Positions 1-11,746 are shown, numbered from the stretch's first letter. The stretch: DNA of 64,000 nt from Favolaschia claudopus (GCA_037176885.1 JAWWNJ010000056.1:1-64000), one strand, 5' to 3'. The notes: generated by a model from the letters alone, not told the origin. Numbers and translations: made by a program.

Positions 1-3
1 TCG

Positions 4-260
4 ATTGACTTCTGCGGTATCACCTACGATTTAATCGTTCGTCAGTATAGAAGGCCTACCCATGGTTGACTGTTCAGCTTCTGTCAAGTTCCTATCTTCA
101 CGACCACTGCCGCATCATTTGAGAGCGAGTGCTCGCTGAATACCACGTTGCTCGAAATATTTCACTCCGACCACGGGCCCAGGTACACCTGATAATGCAT
201 TGTGTATTCATTACTGCCTCAACCAATTCGGGCGATGGGCTCACTCTCATCGGTCCTATT
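4..260. repeat. Left arm of long-range inverted repeat
   Basis: Positions 4-260 reappear in reverse orientation at 61285-61853. The match is near-identical over 4-205 and again over roughly 206-260. The right copy carries about 300 bp of extra sequence between the two matching blocks. No recognisable protein is encoded. The family is unknown to me; the left copy may continue beyond the window. Confidence 0.85.
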
Positions 261-1411
261 AAATACGCGCTCAGTTCAGAGTATCGCTCCTTGTTGATCT
301 TACCCAATTGTTTCCATGTATTGGTTCCGTTCCATTTTGTTCCCTGTCTTGACTCCGTTGGATCTTGTTCTCTGTCTTGATCTTCCGATTCCGTGCTTCC
401 ATCTATCCGAATTCAAATTTGACCTGATTGAGATCTACTTGCACTTTACCACTCTTGACTCGATAAACTCTAACTGGGACTTGACCACTCTTGACTCGGA
501 CATCTGACTGGTCAGAAATTACCTTCAAATTTGAACTCTTGCGAAGAGCTGGATTTGGTTCAACTTTATATCACCTTGTCCTGAGGCTTCAAGTCGCCAT
601 AACCAGTTCAGTTTCGAGATTTGGTATTCGGGACCATCACCAACCTAAGGATACCAGTCTTTCCTACCATTCTCATCCCTGACTGGCGTAATTCGCGGTG
701 GATATATGCTGGCGACCTTCCTTCACGGCGCATATATTATTCTTACAGTTTTTCATGAAATGTAGTCGACGCTGAGACTCTTCCCTCTCAATTCACAGTG
801 TTCCGAAGAGCGGCTGTCTACGTTGATCTGGTTCAACTCGCTCATGAGTCCAAACTCCTGATAATGGAACTCAGGCAAGCCTTATTGGGAAGAGAGACGT
901 GTTACAACCAAAACCGTATTCTTAACCGCTAAATATCCGCGCTGTTGTATCTGCTATGTGGAACCGCAGCCTTTGCCTGGGAATCCCTCTTCGAGCCCGG
1001 CCACTTCATTTCAGCGACTGTATGCTCACATCCTACGAGTCCTAAGACTTTCATTGCGCATCGAATTACTTTTAACAAGGGTATTGACAACCGCCCGCAA
1101 ACTTTTTCAGCTTAGAAGATATTCCGTGGTTTTACTCCAATATTCCTGTGGAATAACTTAAACTCGTTACACTGAGGTCATTTGCTATAGCCAATGCCGC
1201 TGGTATCCTCATGGGCTCATGATACAGTGATATAAGCAAGACCGACACCGTAAATTCCTCGGGAATGATTTCATCGGCAGGAATTTCAACCGAGTTCAAT
1301 CTTGATCTAATTATCTTCCGAGACGCCTACTACCTGAATTATCTCAGCAGCCGCCTTCTTTTGGGTTAGTCGTGGTCTCTTGTGATGCCCTCGCCTGGCG
1401 TCTTCTCTCTT
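261..1411. other. No gene recognised
   Basis: Only short open frames without recognisable motifs. An imperfect local duplication is visible: an 18-base unit beginning ACCACTCTTGACTCG occurs at about 449 and again at about 484. Nothing else is supported. Confidence 0.4.
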
Positions 1412-1552
1412 GGGTGCCTTCGCGTGCATCCCGTCGCCCCACGACCAGGAGTGCAGCCGGCTAGATTCCCCGGCGTCTTCTCCTCACCCACACCTAACTA
1501 TGGCTGCCTCTCTATCAATAAACCAAGCGTGAATGAAGCGACAGTCACAAGA
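1412..1552 (+). repeat. 141-bp direct repeat, copy 1
   Basis: Essentially identical to 1881-2021 at a constant offset of 469 bp. It runs from GGGTGCCTTCGCGTGCATCC to CAGTCACAAGA. The 328 bp between the copies is unique in the window. I see no terminal TG..CA, primer-binding site or coding capacity that would make these LTRs, so a local segmental duplication is as likely. Confidence 0.85.
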
Positions 1553-1880
1553 TGGGGGCCACTCCTGAGCTTGCGAGAGGAGTGCAATGTCTTGTGACAA
1601 GCGGAGTGCACGTGACGTGTGACGTGACTCTCCTCTTCTCGACGCTCATGTCGAGCACACGGCACGACCGCCTCGAGCTCATTCGACACACCTTCGGGCT
1701 TTGGATCCCTCAAGATTTCTTTTTCCCCACCCACCACACCCTCAATTTTCTGACAGGTTCTGCAGTTGCTGTGCCGACGCCTCTCCAGCTCCGTCTTGGG
1801 ACTCATCTTGAAGAGTTCATACCATTCGTAGATCAGTGAAGTAGATACCAGTGAGGCGGTCATAGAGTGGGGCGTTAATG

Positions 1881-2021
1881 GGGTGCCTTCGCGTGCATCC
1901 CGTCGCCCCACGACCAGGAGTGCAGCCGGCTAGATTCCCCGGCGTCTTCTCCTCACCCACACCTAACTATGGCTGCCTCTCTATCAATAAACCAAGCGTG
2001 AATGAAGCGACAGTCACAAGA
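1881..2021 (+). repeat. 141-bp direct repeat, copy 2
   Basis: Second copy of the unit at 1412-1552, in the same orientation. It is directly followed by the leader-like segment at 2026-2260 that is itself duplicated further right. Confidence 0.85.
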
Positions 2022-2025
2022 GTTT

Positions 2026-2260
2026 CTTCTCGTCGCTTCCGAACGCGACTCGCGGACACCCGTTCGATGGTTCTGAATCGCCTCCTCCGACGGCATTTGT
2101 CGACTCAACGCAAGTCTGGTAGCCGAGCGGGGCGTCAGACATGACATGCTCAGAACTGTGAAATATATGTGAGTGGCACTCCGATTCTCTCTCTCTCGCT
2201 ATTTCTGACTTGTCTTTTTTTACATCACCCAGCCCACCTCCTCCCTTCTCTGCACGCAGC
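2026..2260 (+). repeat. Leader-like duplicated segment, copy A
   Basis: About 230 bp clearly related to 4660-4880. Both contain the same succession: a stretch ending in CAACGCAAGTCTGGT, a GAGCGGGGC box, a CT-dinucleotide run, and a polypyrimidine tract with CATCACCCAG that looks like an intron 3' end. A weaker relative lies at about 3440-3590. The layout suggests a duplicated promoter and spliced 5' leader, but no transcript evidence is available. Confidence 0.6.
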
Positions 2261-2506
2261 TGCTGCCGTGTTGCTGAGAGTCGGAGGCGGCAAGGAGGAG
2301 CAAAGGAGGAGGCGGAGGACTGACCGCGGCCAATTCGGATGTCGATCAATACAACGACAAACTCTCTCCGAGTCCCGCCCTCCCGACTCTCTCGACGTTG
2401 ACAAACGCAAACACCTCAACTCAGCTCCCACTTTGCCGGAGGACTCGTTTGCCCGCATTCCTCTTGACACCTCACCTCCTGCTGTGTTTGCATTCTTTGT
2501 TCACAG

Positions 2507-2935
2507 CCCACTAAGTATCAGTGACTTGATTTTGAGCATCCCTCTGAAGGTCTGTACTCCTCGCATTGTCTATCACATTCTTTGTCGCTCATTCTGGGTC
2601 TTCATCCAGTGCAACAGAAGTGTATTCCCCAGGCCGTGCTTGGGACGGACGTCCTTGTGCCAGGCGAAATCAGGGCGGCAAAACGGCGGTCTTTGTCCTC
2701 GCCACCCTCCAGCAATTGGAGCCCGTGAATGGCGAGGTTTCAGTCCTCGTTCTTTGTCACACCCGTGAACTCGCTTTCCACATCAAGAACGAGTACACAA
2801 CATTTCGCGAAGGCCAGATCTACGGGTCAGCACATTCTACGGCGGTACTCCAGTAGAAAAAGACGCAGAGACGCTTCGAGACAAGAACAAATGCCCTCAC
2901 ATCGTTGTCGCTACCCCTGGCTTACACTCAAAGCC
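2507..2935 (+). pseudogene. SUB2/UAP56-like DEAD-box helicase, broken 5' fragment
   Basis: The conceptual translation follows the N-terminal helicase core of Sub2 (DDX39/UAP56), the mRNA-export and splicing ATPase. In order it shows a remnant of the FEHPSE block, an intron, the IPQAVLG stretch with the VLCQAKSG ATP-binding motif, [11 protein letters not shown] (motif Ia), FYGGTPV and IVVATPG (motif Ib). It ends before the DEAD box. A 60-bp intron with GT..AG borders (2550-2609) is still present, so this is a DNA-level copy and not a retrocopy. There is a frameshift inside the Walker A motif, another just before the intron, and no downstream helicase domain, so it cannot make an active enzyme. 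It sits between two leader-like duplicated segments. Family assignment is firm; non-functionality is inferred from the breaks. Confidence 0.85.
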
Positions 2936-3000
2936 CGTTCTGACCAGCGTCCTTCCCCAAAACCCTCCACCCGGCGCTTGCTGACAGCACAAGAATAAAC

Positions 3001-4659
3001 CACGTCCGGGTCGCGCGAACCTGCCCACAAGGAAAACAAAGGTGCGTTATTTCAACTCATTCTCTCTCTTTCTGACGCTGTCAACCCACCCACAGCCTTC
3101 CACGCCTTTTCACGACCGCGCATCCGCGCCTTTTTTCCTCACACCCCAAGCACATCGCCGACCCGTGGCTGTCGAACGCGACGTGTCCCGCTCACGCACA
3201 TAGTCTACCCCCTCTCTTCTCCGCAACCGCCGTCTCATCCGAAACCGCCGCCTTCTCGACTCAGCTTCACTCCTTCCAGGAGCGCAACCCAACACCAACA
3301 ACTTTAACGATGTTCTTGGCCGTCTCGTCTCACTGCCGTCCCGCTGCCAACGCCGATGTTTGCCGTCATCCCCAGCAAACCAATTTGCACGACTTGCTCT
3401 TCGCCTCGTCTTCGTTGTCTAAGCCGTGTGTTTCTTGGCAGCTCACTTTCGTCCTCACACCCCAAACACATCACCGATCCGTCGCTTCCAATGTGACGCG
3501 TCCCTCACCGGTTCGATGGTTCCCGGCGTTGTCGGCCTCAACACAAGCTGACACGCCACGCTCAAAAACTGTGGTATACAGGTGCTTGGCGCTCCTAAGC
3601 CTGTCTAGGGGTGTTAAAACCGCTGTTTGTTGACACAATGCGGAGAACGGGCGCGTGCGGGCTCGACGCCGTCTTGGTGGAAGATAGGACAGATCAGCAA
3701 GTCATGGCGACGATTCAGTCACGGTTCACAGTCGCTGTACCTGAACTCCCTGATCACATCGACCGTATCAGCTAGAGTGCGTTGTTTCTTAGTTCATTCA
3801 AGTTTAATGAGCTGATATACACTTACAGTGACTTCTTAATGTACATTACGTCGTTTCTGGTTGATTTTGTATCTTACAACATTAGTGCGACACCTCTAAA
3901 AGAGGCACAAATTCGGTCCTCTCGCAAGCCTTTACTTTCGCGATGGCGTTCTCCTCTGTTGCGGGATATACTTACCTTTGAAAAGGTAGAGGCCCGTTTT
4001 TGCACCCGTACTCAGCTTTCTCACCGTTTACTCAAACTCTTGGAGGCATGACCATGGCACGATACTGGAAGTTTGACTCTATTGGCGGAAGGTAGCAGCT
4101 CCGACGCAGTCTAACGGGTCCATGTGGCTGGAGCGCGAAGCACATATGTGCGTCTTCACTGCTGACTATTTTCGGCACGTGTCACTCAAACTCAACTTGA
4201 CCAGTCTCGGACGCCTGGCTTCGTCTTCCGACGGCTCACGACACGCGTTACGCAACCTTGAATTCTTCAACATCCCAAGAGATAGCGGAGATGTGATCGT
4301 TCTATTGCTGGGACATCCGGCACTCAGGCTGCTGGGTCGATATCTTCCGCCTACCAAGATAAATGACTTGCTTCTTCCCGACCTGTCTCGTGCGCGGCCG
4401 CCGTCGTCTCATGGAGATGTTTATATGATGGAAATATCGGAGGAACCGGGTTTGCTCGATGGCGTTGGGGATTCGATATCATGGATCTGGCGTCGTTTCT
4501 CGAGTGCGTGCATTTGTGTTGGAGGGAACACGCTTATGGTTGTATAGGTTCGCCATTCAGGCCACTCACCGCATTCGCGCCTTTTCTCCTCTTCACACCC
4601 CAAAACCGACTGGTCGCTGTCCGAACGCGACACGTCCGCTTCGCTGTCGAACCGTGTCG
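3001..4659. other. No intact gene; degenerate duplicated leader segment
   Basis: Contains a pyrimidine-rich region at about 3100-3590 resembling the segments at 2026 and 4660. The short open frames have no motif that I recognise. The frame at 4122-4547 is open for 141 codons but gives no family signal. Confidence 0.35.
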
Positions 4660-4880
4660 CGTCTGCTCACATACACCCGTTCGCTGGCTCCGAATCGCAC
4701 CTCGGACGGCGTTGTCGGCTCAACGCAAGTCTGGTCGCTGAGCGGGGCATCAGACAGACACGCTCAGCATATAGGTGTGTGGCACTTCAATTCTCTCTCT
4801 CTGTCACTCATCTGACTTGCTTCTCTACATCACCCAGTCCGCCTCCTCCCTTCTCCGCATCTACGATCTCGTCGGAAACC
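4660..4880 (+). repeat. Leader-like duplicated segment, copy C
   Basis: Partner of 2026-2260 at an estimated 75-80% identity by eye. Downstream, at about 5112-5194, an open frame ends in a lysine-rich tail (AKSKGKEA) and may be the start of whatever gene this leader once served. That gene is not recognisable. Confidence 0.55.
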
Positions 4881-5592
4881 GCCGCCCTCTCGACTCGGCT
4901 CTCCTGCCATTCTCTTGTCAGTCAAGTCTCGCGCGACTGGTATCGCGAAGTACTGAATTCGAGTCGCGACCTTGCTGATCTCACCCATTGCGCCACACTT
5001 CTCCGCACACATCTACCGTATATTCCTCCAATCACCGACCTCAATGCAGCGCGCTCTGGCCCACGCCCTCGACGCCAGTCGACGTTACAACGATTGAGTC
5101 GAGGGTATACATGCACAGGACGATTGAGACGATCCGCGATGCCGAGACCACGTTGGTGAAGTTGCTCGCCAAGTCCAAGGGCAAGGAGGCGTGAAGCCCG
5201 TCTCGTACGATCCGAAGAAGCCAAAAAAGCGTGAGGGTGTATGTGGCGGCGACACTTCTAGCCTAGTGGCAGGAGACGGGTGTGTGCAGGGGCATCACTG
5301 AGTCCTACGATGATGCGAGCTGAATGTAAGTGGGAGCTCTCTTATCGACGTACAGGGTATTCAATTGTCCCATGTAGACAGTTCTACTTGCTTTATTGGC
5401 CTTGTTACATTTTTGCTTGATAGTTCATACAAATATCTATACCTAGGTAGTTTTCGCGATGAGTTTCCCTCGAAAGTTGAGGCCTAATAACTTCAAACTT
5501 GTGGCGGCTTTCCATCACACATTGTGTGACAATGTGACAAGTCACTCTCTGAGATCTTGTCGACGACACGGTGGTGTCGTCGACATCCCAGC

Positions 5593-7660
5593 ATGCCAGA
5601 ATACGATATAGCGAACGCCCTAGAACATGAAGTGTCGAAGGCGCTCTGCTCAGAGGCGAAAATAACAAAATCGTGGCCCGAAGGTGTGTTTCACTCCTTG
5701 CAACTTGAAGTGCAGTTATCCATTCTCTTCAGGTCACCTCGAGTTCTTTCCGCGGTCTTTCACCATCGGGACCAGCGTCAAGTCCTATACATACAACGCT
5801 CACTGCGGACCGGGGGGACTATCAAGAATCTCAGGAACCCCTTCCCAATCTTCGATTCTACGAAAATGAGTGGGATATTGCTCGTGTTCCCAACGACGCG
5901 GACTGGCGTATCTGGCACGTCCATCAACTTGAATCTGGCCCCTGTTTCATGTGGCTGTTCGTGGCAAAAACCTAGCTTTCACCGCAGGGTTTTGTGAGTG
6001 ACCTCAATTTCTGCGTCGTGCATGAAATCATTCTTTTTTCAAGCATACACTTGTATGCCACCTGGGGCTAGAGGCAACTATTATTCCTATGACAGTCACA
6101 GATTAACCGATCCCTCACTGGCCCCTTGGAACTGCGTACCTGGAGCGAATGAAGACCCCGATAAAGCCAAGCTCATGCGCTCCTTCAACCTACCTGCCAA
6201 ATTTCATGAATCTGGTGCTCGGAGCATGGAAAAACTGACGGTGAACGTGTTTGCTGCCATTGTGACCCGCAATACCGCTATTGTCTTCACCGACTTTAGC
6301 CGCCTCCTCCGCCTTCATGTCATCAGCTCGTCAACTAAATTCAGCGCCGAAGACCTCGTGCCTCGCTCTCAAGTCAGTTTGCTCTTGATAAAAATGGATT
6401 GTCTGATTCCCCTCTTCTAGTTATGGAACATACGCCTATGGTCAGCATTTCCGGAGGACCAGATTGGGTGCGGGAATTACCTGAGGCGCTGGCGTATCTC
6501 GACGGATGGCGTAAGAAAGTCCTGGATGCAGGCACACGAAAAAAGAAGTGTATTTTCGATGTGCTGACTGACGCTGATGGTCCCTGGTGGAGGCAACCTT
6601 CTTTTCCTCTCTCGTTATAGTCTATATTACCGTTTCCAAACTACCTACTATATGAAATCCCCGCCGACCCTTACCGTACTGCTGCATAGCTCTTCCGTAG
6701 CCAGGTACAGCATATATTAGAACTTCAAATCAAATCAAATCAAATCAAATCGGCAAACATTTAGCCAACGACTTTCTTTATGAGGTGGCGATTCACCCAG
6801 ACACTCCAAGCTTTGCTCTCTGTTCCAATGAGACATTGTTTCCGCGGCTCCGTGCTCATCTTCCTATATTCATGGCGAGATGGACCTCTTCCAAGTTTCT
6901 CACAGCCTCAACCCCTTTGCGTTCAATACCACTTCTCATCGCAATTTCATCTCATCCTATGTTCCTGTCTACCGCGCACTTCTGTTCGTGTCCCTCGCGA
7001 TCTCTACAACCTCTATCTGAACGACGGACTGTTCGATCCCGACCACATCATTGGTGTGTTATGTGGCATTTCTTTGGCTTAACACTTGCTAAGACAGTTC
7101 CAGGTAATCCTTACAACAAAGCCTTTGTTCCCCTCAAGAATCAATGGAAGGAGATGCCTGTGCGCTTCTTCGTGGTCAGCAACACCAACCGCTACCATAT
7201 AATCAAGGCTCGGGTGCCTGCCGGGTGGCCCGACTGTCCTGAGGTACGCCAATAAATTGTTCTTCTCCGCCGTTCACCGTGTTACGCAGGAGTCACTTCT
7301 CGTTGACGTCTCCAATGCTGTTTCAGCACGACTCTTGGACCGGCATCATTCCGTGAGCAAGTGATCAACAAACTAGATCTCGAACAAGCGAAGGGTCTGG
7401 TGCGTGGAGGGCGTCCACCAGAGGCAAGGTTTACTTTACCGCTTTCTGCCGTTTACTGAGCAGATTTTAGGCACCTCCTACCGGCCTACCAGGTCGCCCC
7501 TCAAAAATCTCACACCAAGTCAAGACTTGTGGCTCTTGAAGCTGAAACCCGTGTTCGTCGACTGGTTGCTGTTTCTGTGGAGAAAGAAAATGTCGGAATG
7601 TTGGGCAGTGAAATATCTGAGGACGGTTCCCGCCGAAGCAAGCGTCTGCGAGTACTGTGA
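5593..7660 (+). pseudogene. Unrecognised spliced gene, broken and split by a LINE end
   Basis: Coding character is clear in blocks but the frame is not continuous. The first block starts at ATG 5593 (MPEYDIANALEHEV) and ends at a 49-bp GT..AG intron (5684-5732). It is followed by HLEFFPRSF.. and, in a shifted frame, NLRFYENEWDIARVPNDAD. Further blocks are at about 6050-6375, 6421-6597, 6753-7080, 7100-7245 (KEMPVRFFVVSNTNRY) and, after an intron at about 7243-7289, 7290-7660, ending in a basic RRSKRLRV tail. At least three frameshifts or stops are visible, and a LINE 3' end is inserted at 6598. I do not recognise the family; the conserved look of the blocks suggests a former host protein. No function is proposed. 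Confidence 0.55.
6598..6751 (+). mobile_element. 5'-truncated LINE 3' end with (AAATC)5 tail
   Basis: The last ~150 bp matches the reverse complement of about 26150-26272 and ends in five AAATC units (6727-6751). It is flanked by GGCAA at 6592-6596 and again at 6752-6756, a candidate 5-bp target duplication. Target-primed insertion with severe 5' truncation and a short-repeat tail is typical of non-LTR elements. It interrupts an exon of the gene at 5593-7660. Confidence 0.8.
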
Positions 7661-7699
7661 TTCATGTAGACTTTACATGCAAATTCAGTCTGTGTCCCA

Positions 7700-7974
7700 A
7701 TAACCTGCCGCTTTTTCCTTTTCAGAATGCTTCGTCGCCGAATATTGGACACCAATTGAAGTACATTCGTAAATACAGTACAGTGAGATTATTTTGGGGA
7801 GGATTGAATGATACAAATGAATTAAGTCGAGAAGCCAGGATGCGAGAGTTGAAATCATGGGAGGATAGCTGGGGGCAGACGGAGATGGGGGGAAGGTAGA
7901 CAACAAAGCGAAAGCATGTAACAGCGAGAGACGGAAAGAGACTGGGAGAAGAGCAGACCTGATTATTCAATTTG
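7700..7974. other. No gene recognised
   Basis: Short A/T-rich spacer after the broken gene; overlapping short frames only. Confidence 0.3.
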
Positions 7975-8355
7975 CTACAATAGGTAAGCCGCAAGTTGGG
8001 TCAGTTTGGTGTAAAGCTCGTTCTGTGACAGCGTAGATGCGCGGTGTTCGTCACCGCTGCTTAGGGCGTCTTTTCGGGGAGGAGAAGATCGGTCACAGAA
8101 TCCGCCATCCGCAAACATTGCCTTGGACCGCTTGCCAAAGTGCATATGTAGCATGAGCATCTGGTGAAGACGCAAAGCTAGGGGGTGAATTCCTCCAGGA
8201 AGATGTGCGAGCAAGAAGTTTCGCCTTGCGATAAGCTTTGAATTTCTCGTAAACGTGCTGGGTTTCCAGCCCAGCTCGAGGACCACATCTTCTGTAGTGA
8301 GCTTCCTGCCACCGTCAAACTTACACAACTGTCCTGCTTCACGACTGAGAGCCAA
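7975..8355 (-). CDS. Hypothetical 126-aa open frame
   Basis: An uninterrupted frame with balanced composition (contains LTTEDVVLELGWKPSTF and a histidine/leucine-rich middle). No signal peptide, membrane segment or catalytic motif is apparent and no family is recognised. No intron borders connect it convincingly to other frames upstream. It may be an exon of a larger gene, a fragment of a mobile element, or chance. Confidence 0.25.
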   Translation of the reverse strand: MALSREAGQLCKFDGGRKLTTEDVVLELGWKPSTFTRNSKLIARRNFLLAHLPGGIHPLALRLHQMLMLHMHFGKRSKAMFADGGFCDRSSPPRKDALSSGDEHRASTLSQNELYTKLTQLAAYLL

Positions 8356-9506
8356 ACCATGAAACTATATTGCATGCATGACGGTGGTCCCGAATCATGC
8401 CCCACAGTGTCCCCGATCCACAGTGACGGCCTTGAATTATTTCGTGCTCTGTAAATCCAGCCCTCTGCAAAATAAAGGCTACACCGACGTTGTCTTAGTC
8501 TCACCAAGTCAGACTCTACAAGATTTATGATAGTCGATAAATCTATTATATAGAGTCTGAACTTGATGGCGCCTGCCATCCAAGACCTCGGATTCTGTGA
8601 CACACGTGCCAGTTCACCACGGTCGGATAAGGAAATGACACGTCGTTCGGAAAACTTGGCGGTCCAACTTGAGCCCAATATGGAGCTTGTTGGCTGTATG
8701 GAGGGCTTAAAACCCCACATTTACATTTGCCGGGGTTATATTTACCATTGTGAAGCATCTGGACTTTGGACGGGGCCGTAATCCCGAAGATAATATACTC
8801 ATTCCATGAACATAATATTACTTGATGAATATGGTCCCAAAACGTGAATTAGCACGGAGTTATGTGTATTTATGGGCTGGGCAGTCTTCCGATACTTCCC
8901 CAGGCTTGCGAAGCCTTCACAGTGGTGGTCGCTGCACCGACGCGCATACGTGTCATTCCCCATTGGGGCGTGGGGAAATGCACATGATGTTACAACTGTG
9001 ACAAAACCGAGGTCCGGGTCGACCCCCGCCAACAATTTCAGACTAACGTTGTCTGTGATTTTGGGAGAGCGTAAGAACTCCTGCGAGCGGGGGTTTGGCA
9101 GGCAGAGAAGGGAAGGTGGGTGGGAAGGAGAGGTCAGGCAGGTCGGAAACTGTGTGGCTGAGGGGCGACGACCGAGTAGTGGGAAAGTACAATTCGGAAG
9201 AAGGATAACCTGACCGGAGTGAATAGTATGATCAGATTGGCTTTATAGAATTTCTTTAAATAAGGAACTAACCATTCTCTATAGAGCACTCGACATTTTG
9301 AGTAGTTGGAGCTCCTGTAACAGATGATTGCGAAGCTGAATCAATGCTCGAAGATTCGTTGGGCAATGTAGGAGGTGGAGATGAGAGGAAAGCTGAGGTC
9401 AAATTCGGACGACTGTTGCTCGTGCAGGTTGGAAAGAATAAGAATGAAGTGTTTTGAAAAGGATCCGAGACCGACTGCTCGAAGACCTCTTTTGTGAGCT
9501 GCTGAC
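8356..9506. other. No gene recognised
   Basis: Open frames on both strands, the longest 180 aa on the minus strand across 8178-8720, have no motif that I can name. Nothing repetitive within the window was noticed here. Confidence 0.3.
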
Positions 9507-9756
9507 AGGCCCCCGGTCACTGACATATAGGTTCGTCACGTCCATAGAGTAAAACAAGGTTGAATCTGAGAGGGGCTATTTCGCGAACCAGCAATCTGAC
9601 CGAGGTTTTGACTCGATAGGGCGACGCAGCTCCTCTAAACTAAGCGTTTGCGCGCATTTTCAGAAAGAGCGCCATCAGTGCCGAAAAATAGACTAAATCA
9701 GGCCGAAATTCGGGTTTTCAATGTGACAAAACCTAGTAGGTAGTGACCGGGGGCCT
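9507..9756. mobile_element. MITE-like element, TIR AGGCCCCCGGTCACT
   Basis: The two ends are inverted copies over about 15-20 bp: AGGCCCCCGGTCACT at 9507 and its complement ending at 9756. Length is 250 bp and there is no coding capacity. No clean target duplication was found. Confidence 0.65.
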
Positions 9757-10872
9757 CTGTGTCGGAAAAATCTGGTTTTGCTTGTGGCGGCTTGGGCCTG
9801 CTTGGGCTGGGTCCCAAGCCACTACAAGGTCGTAAGCGGAGCGTGGCTTATGACGCATAGTTTTGGGATTATGGAGTCTCCCAATCCACGCGGTGGCTTC
9901 TATTACTAATCCACTCCAACGGATTACGGTATTTCAAGGTCGCAATCCACCTCCCCGTCCGATATCGCTACCTTTGGGCACATAACTCACAACAAGAACA
10001 ATAGTTTGAACGAACATTTATATGACCTCTACGAAATCGAGACAATAATATGTATTTACCATACCGTACCGTCCCTCTCGGCAGATTCAGTCGCTCGATG
10101 ACAACACCACTCTGCGAGACAACGGGTGAGCAGAAGATTCTAAAATGACGCTCGAGCAACTTACCACATCTACATGCTGGAATGCTACACCTATCGCAAG
10201 TAAGAGAGGGGAACAACTACATGTTTAAGTCGCTCACCAGATGCATCTTGATTCTTCATCAATGCGTCGATATGACGCGCGGAAACGCAAGATGAAGAAA
10301 ACACCGCTCGACTTCACTTACCTCAGGTACTAGACAACCTTCTACAGCCTGTTCCTCTGTTGGGCTCAACACCGCACATACGATCCGTCATTGTCTTCAT
10401 TGCATTGAGTCATCGCCCTCGACGCACTGGAGGATTTTTGAGATCTAGGTATTGAGACTCGGAGGGGACAAGTTGGCTAAGATGGAGAGGAAAGTGGCCG
10501 AGTCGACGACGAGGGGAGTCTTGTGGGTGAAGATGACTAGTGCTGGCGAGAATGGACATCGTAGTAGGAAGAGAGAAGGGTGGTGGTTGTGTTTGGCGCT
10601 CCGCAGCACCTTTGTGGGGCGTTGTCGTCATCGTGCCGTAATGCTTGAGGGTCGGTTTCTGGTTGAGCTTGGAGGAGTATGGTTGCGGACCGAACTTCGT
10701 GACAAGTCGCAGTCCCAATTTGGTAATTGATACTGTCACGTCAGTTTTCATCGAGACATCCTGGGACTGTGTAAATAGCATTGCCAGAAGGTAAACTACA
10801 AACGGACTGGAGCAAAACTTCGAAAAATTGGGTTTCCATGTTTTGCACGGCAATTTCGCGCTTTTGATTGCG
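9757..10872. other. No gene recognised
   Basis: Frames on both strands between 10410 and 10853 overlap and give no family signal. Confidence 0.3.
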
Positions 10873-11624
10873 GATCACTCGGACCGGTGGCTGTGCAGCA
10901 GCATCAATGTCGCCTGGTCATTCCCGATTTCTTGGTTAAGAGATTTCACTTTCACTGTGGGGTCCGGAAGAAGGGGTTCGGGGTTGCAGAGGCAGAATGC
11001 AGAGAAAAACTTGATCAGCTGCCTCAAATTCGTGAGTTTAGTACACACAATAGAGCTTATTAGCAGCCGCCAGAAACCCACCTTCCTAATCAAGGAAAAT
11101 AATTCGTTAAGCTATTTTCGCTTAGAGTCGGTGCTCCACTTTTTGATGAGTCTCCGATATAGAGTACGGATATTTGGGGAGAACGAGGTCGCGTTGTCTT
11201 GCTTTTCAATAAACCTTTTTACGCGGTCGATGACGCACAGATCCACCCCCCGAGACCATTGCGTATTTATGTGGGGCGGGGCCACTGGAGCCAGAGACGC
11301 GCCAATTTAGGACGTGGGCAAACGGCCCCACCGCGTTCACAATTTCTCGCTTGATTAAAGAAGGTGAATTACAGGTTCAATCTAAATTTCGGGGCTCTGA
11401 AATATGTTTTCAGGTCGCTGATAATAAGCTCTAATTTTGGTTTTTCGCTGTTCAAATTTCGCGTTTTGTAACCCTAAGTTAGGAGTACCTCCGATTCCTC
11501 TGAAATAAAAGATTTCACCTATAAACCATACCCTAGTTCCTGCTAATCTCAAATCCCGAAGGATTTTGAGCAAAATTGCGACTGGTCATGAAGTTTTGGC
11601 CGCAACCATACTTTTGCGCGACTG
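10873..11624 (+). repeat. Interspersed repeat R1, copy 1 (carries a MITE)
   Basis: Homologous to 26006-26877 in the same orientation. This copy has a 379-bp insertion (11053-11431) that the other lacks. The other copy has a LINE insertion (26130-26647) that this one lacks. Shared blocks include TGTGGGGTCCGGAAGAAGGG near the start and TGAAGTTTTGGCCGCAACCA near the end. Non-coding; family unknown. Confidence 0.85.
11053..11431. mobile_element. MITE, TIR GAGCTTATTAGCAGC, TA target
   Basis: 379 bp with inverted ends starting GAGCTTATTAGCAGC and closing GCTGATAATAAGCTC, flanked by TA on both sides (11051-11052, 11432-11433). R1 copy 2 reads straight through at this point and supplies a near-empty site. 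The TA duplication fits Tc1/mariner-type mobilisation. A 104-bp element at 63234-63337 has similar ends. Confidence 0.8.
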
Positions 11625-11746
11625 GGACCTGGAAACGAGGAGTATGAATGGCTCGGAATTCAGGGAATGTAAGTATGATCTCAGGATGTAGCATGCTTGG
11701 AGCTTCATATTGTGCTAGGTCTTACCTAGGCAAGTTACAGCGGCGG

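Noticed and set aside
1412..2021. 141-bp direct repeats read as LTRs
   Set aside because: Same reasons; the enclosed 328 bp has no gag or pol signal.
2225..2768. 199-aa open frame over the leader-like segment
   Set aside because: It crosses a recognisable intron and the SUB2 pseudogene in the wrong frame.
8178..8720. 180-aa open frame on the minus strand
   Set aside because: Overlaps another open frame, has no recognised motif and no splice context; probably chance.
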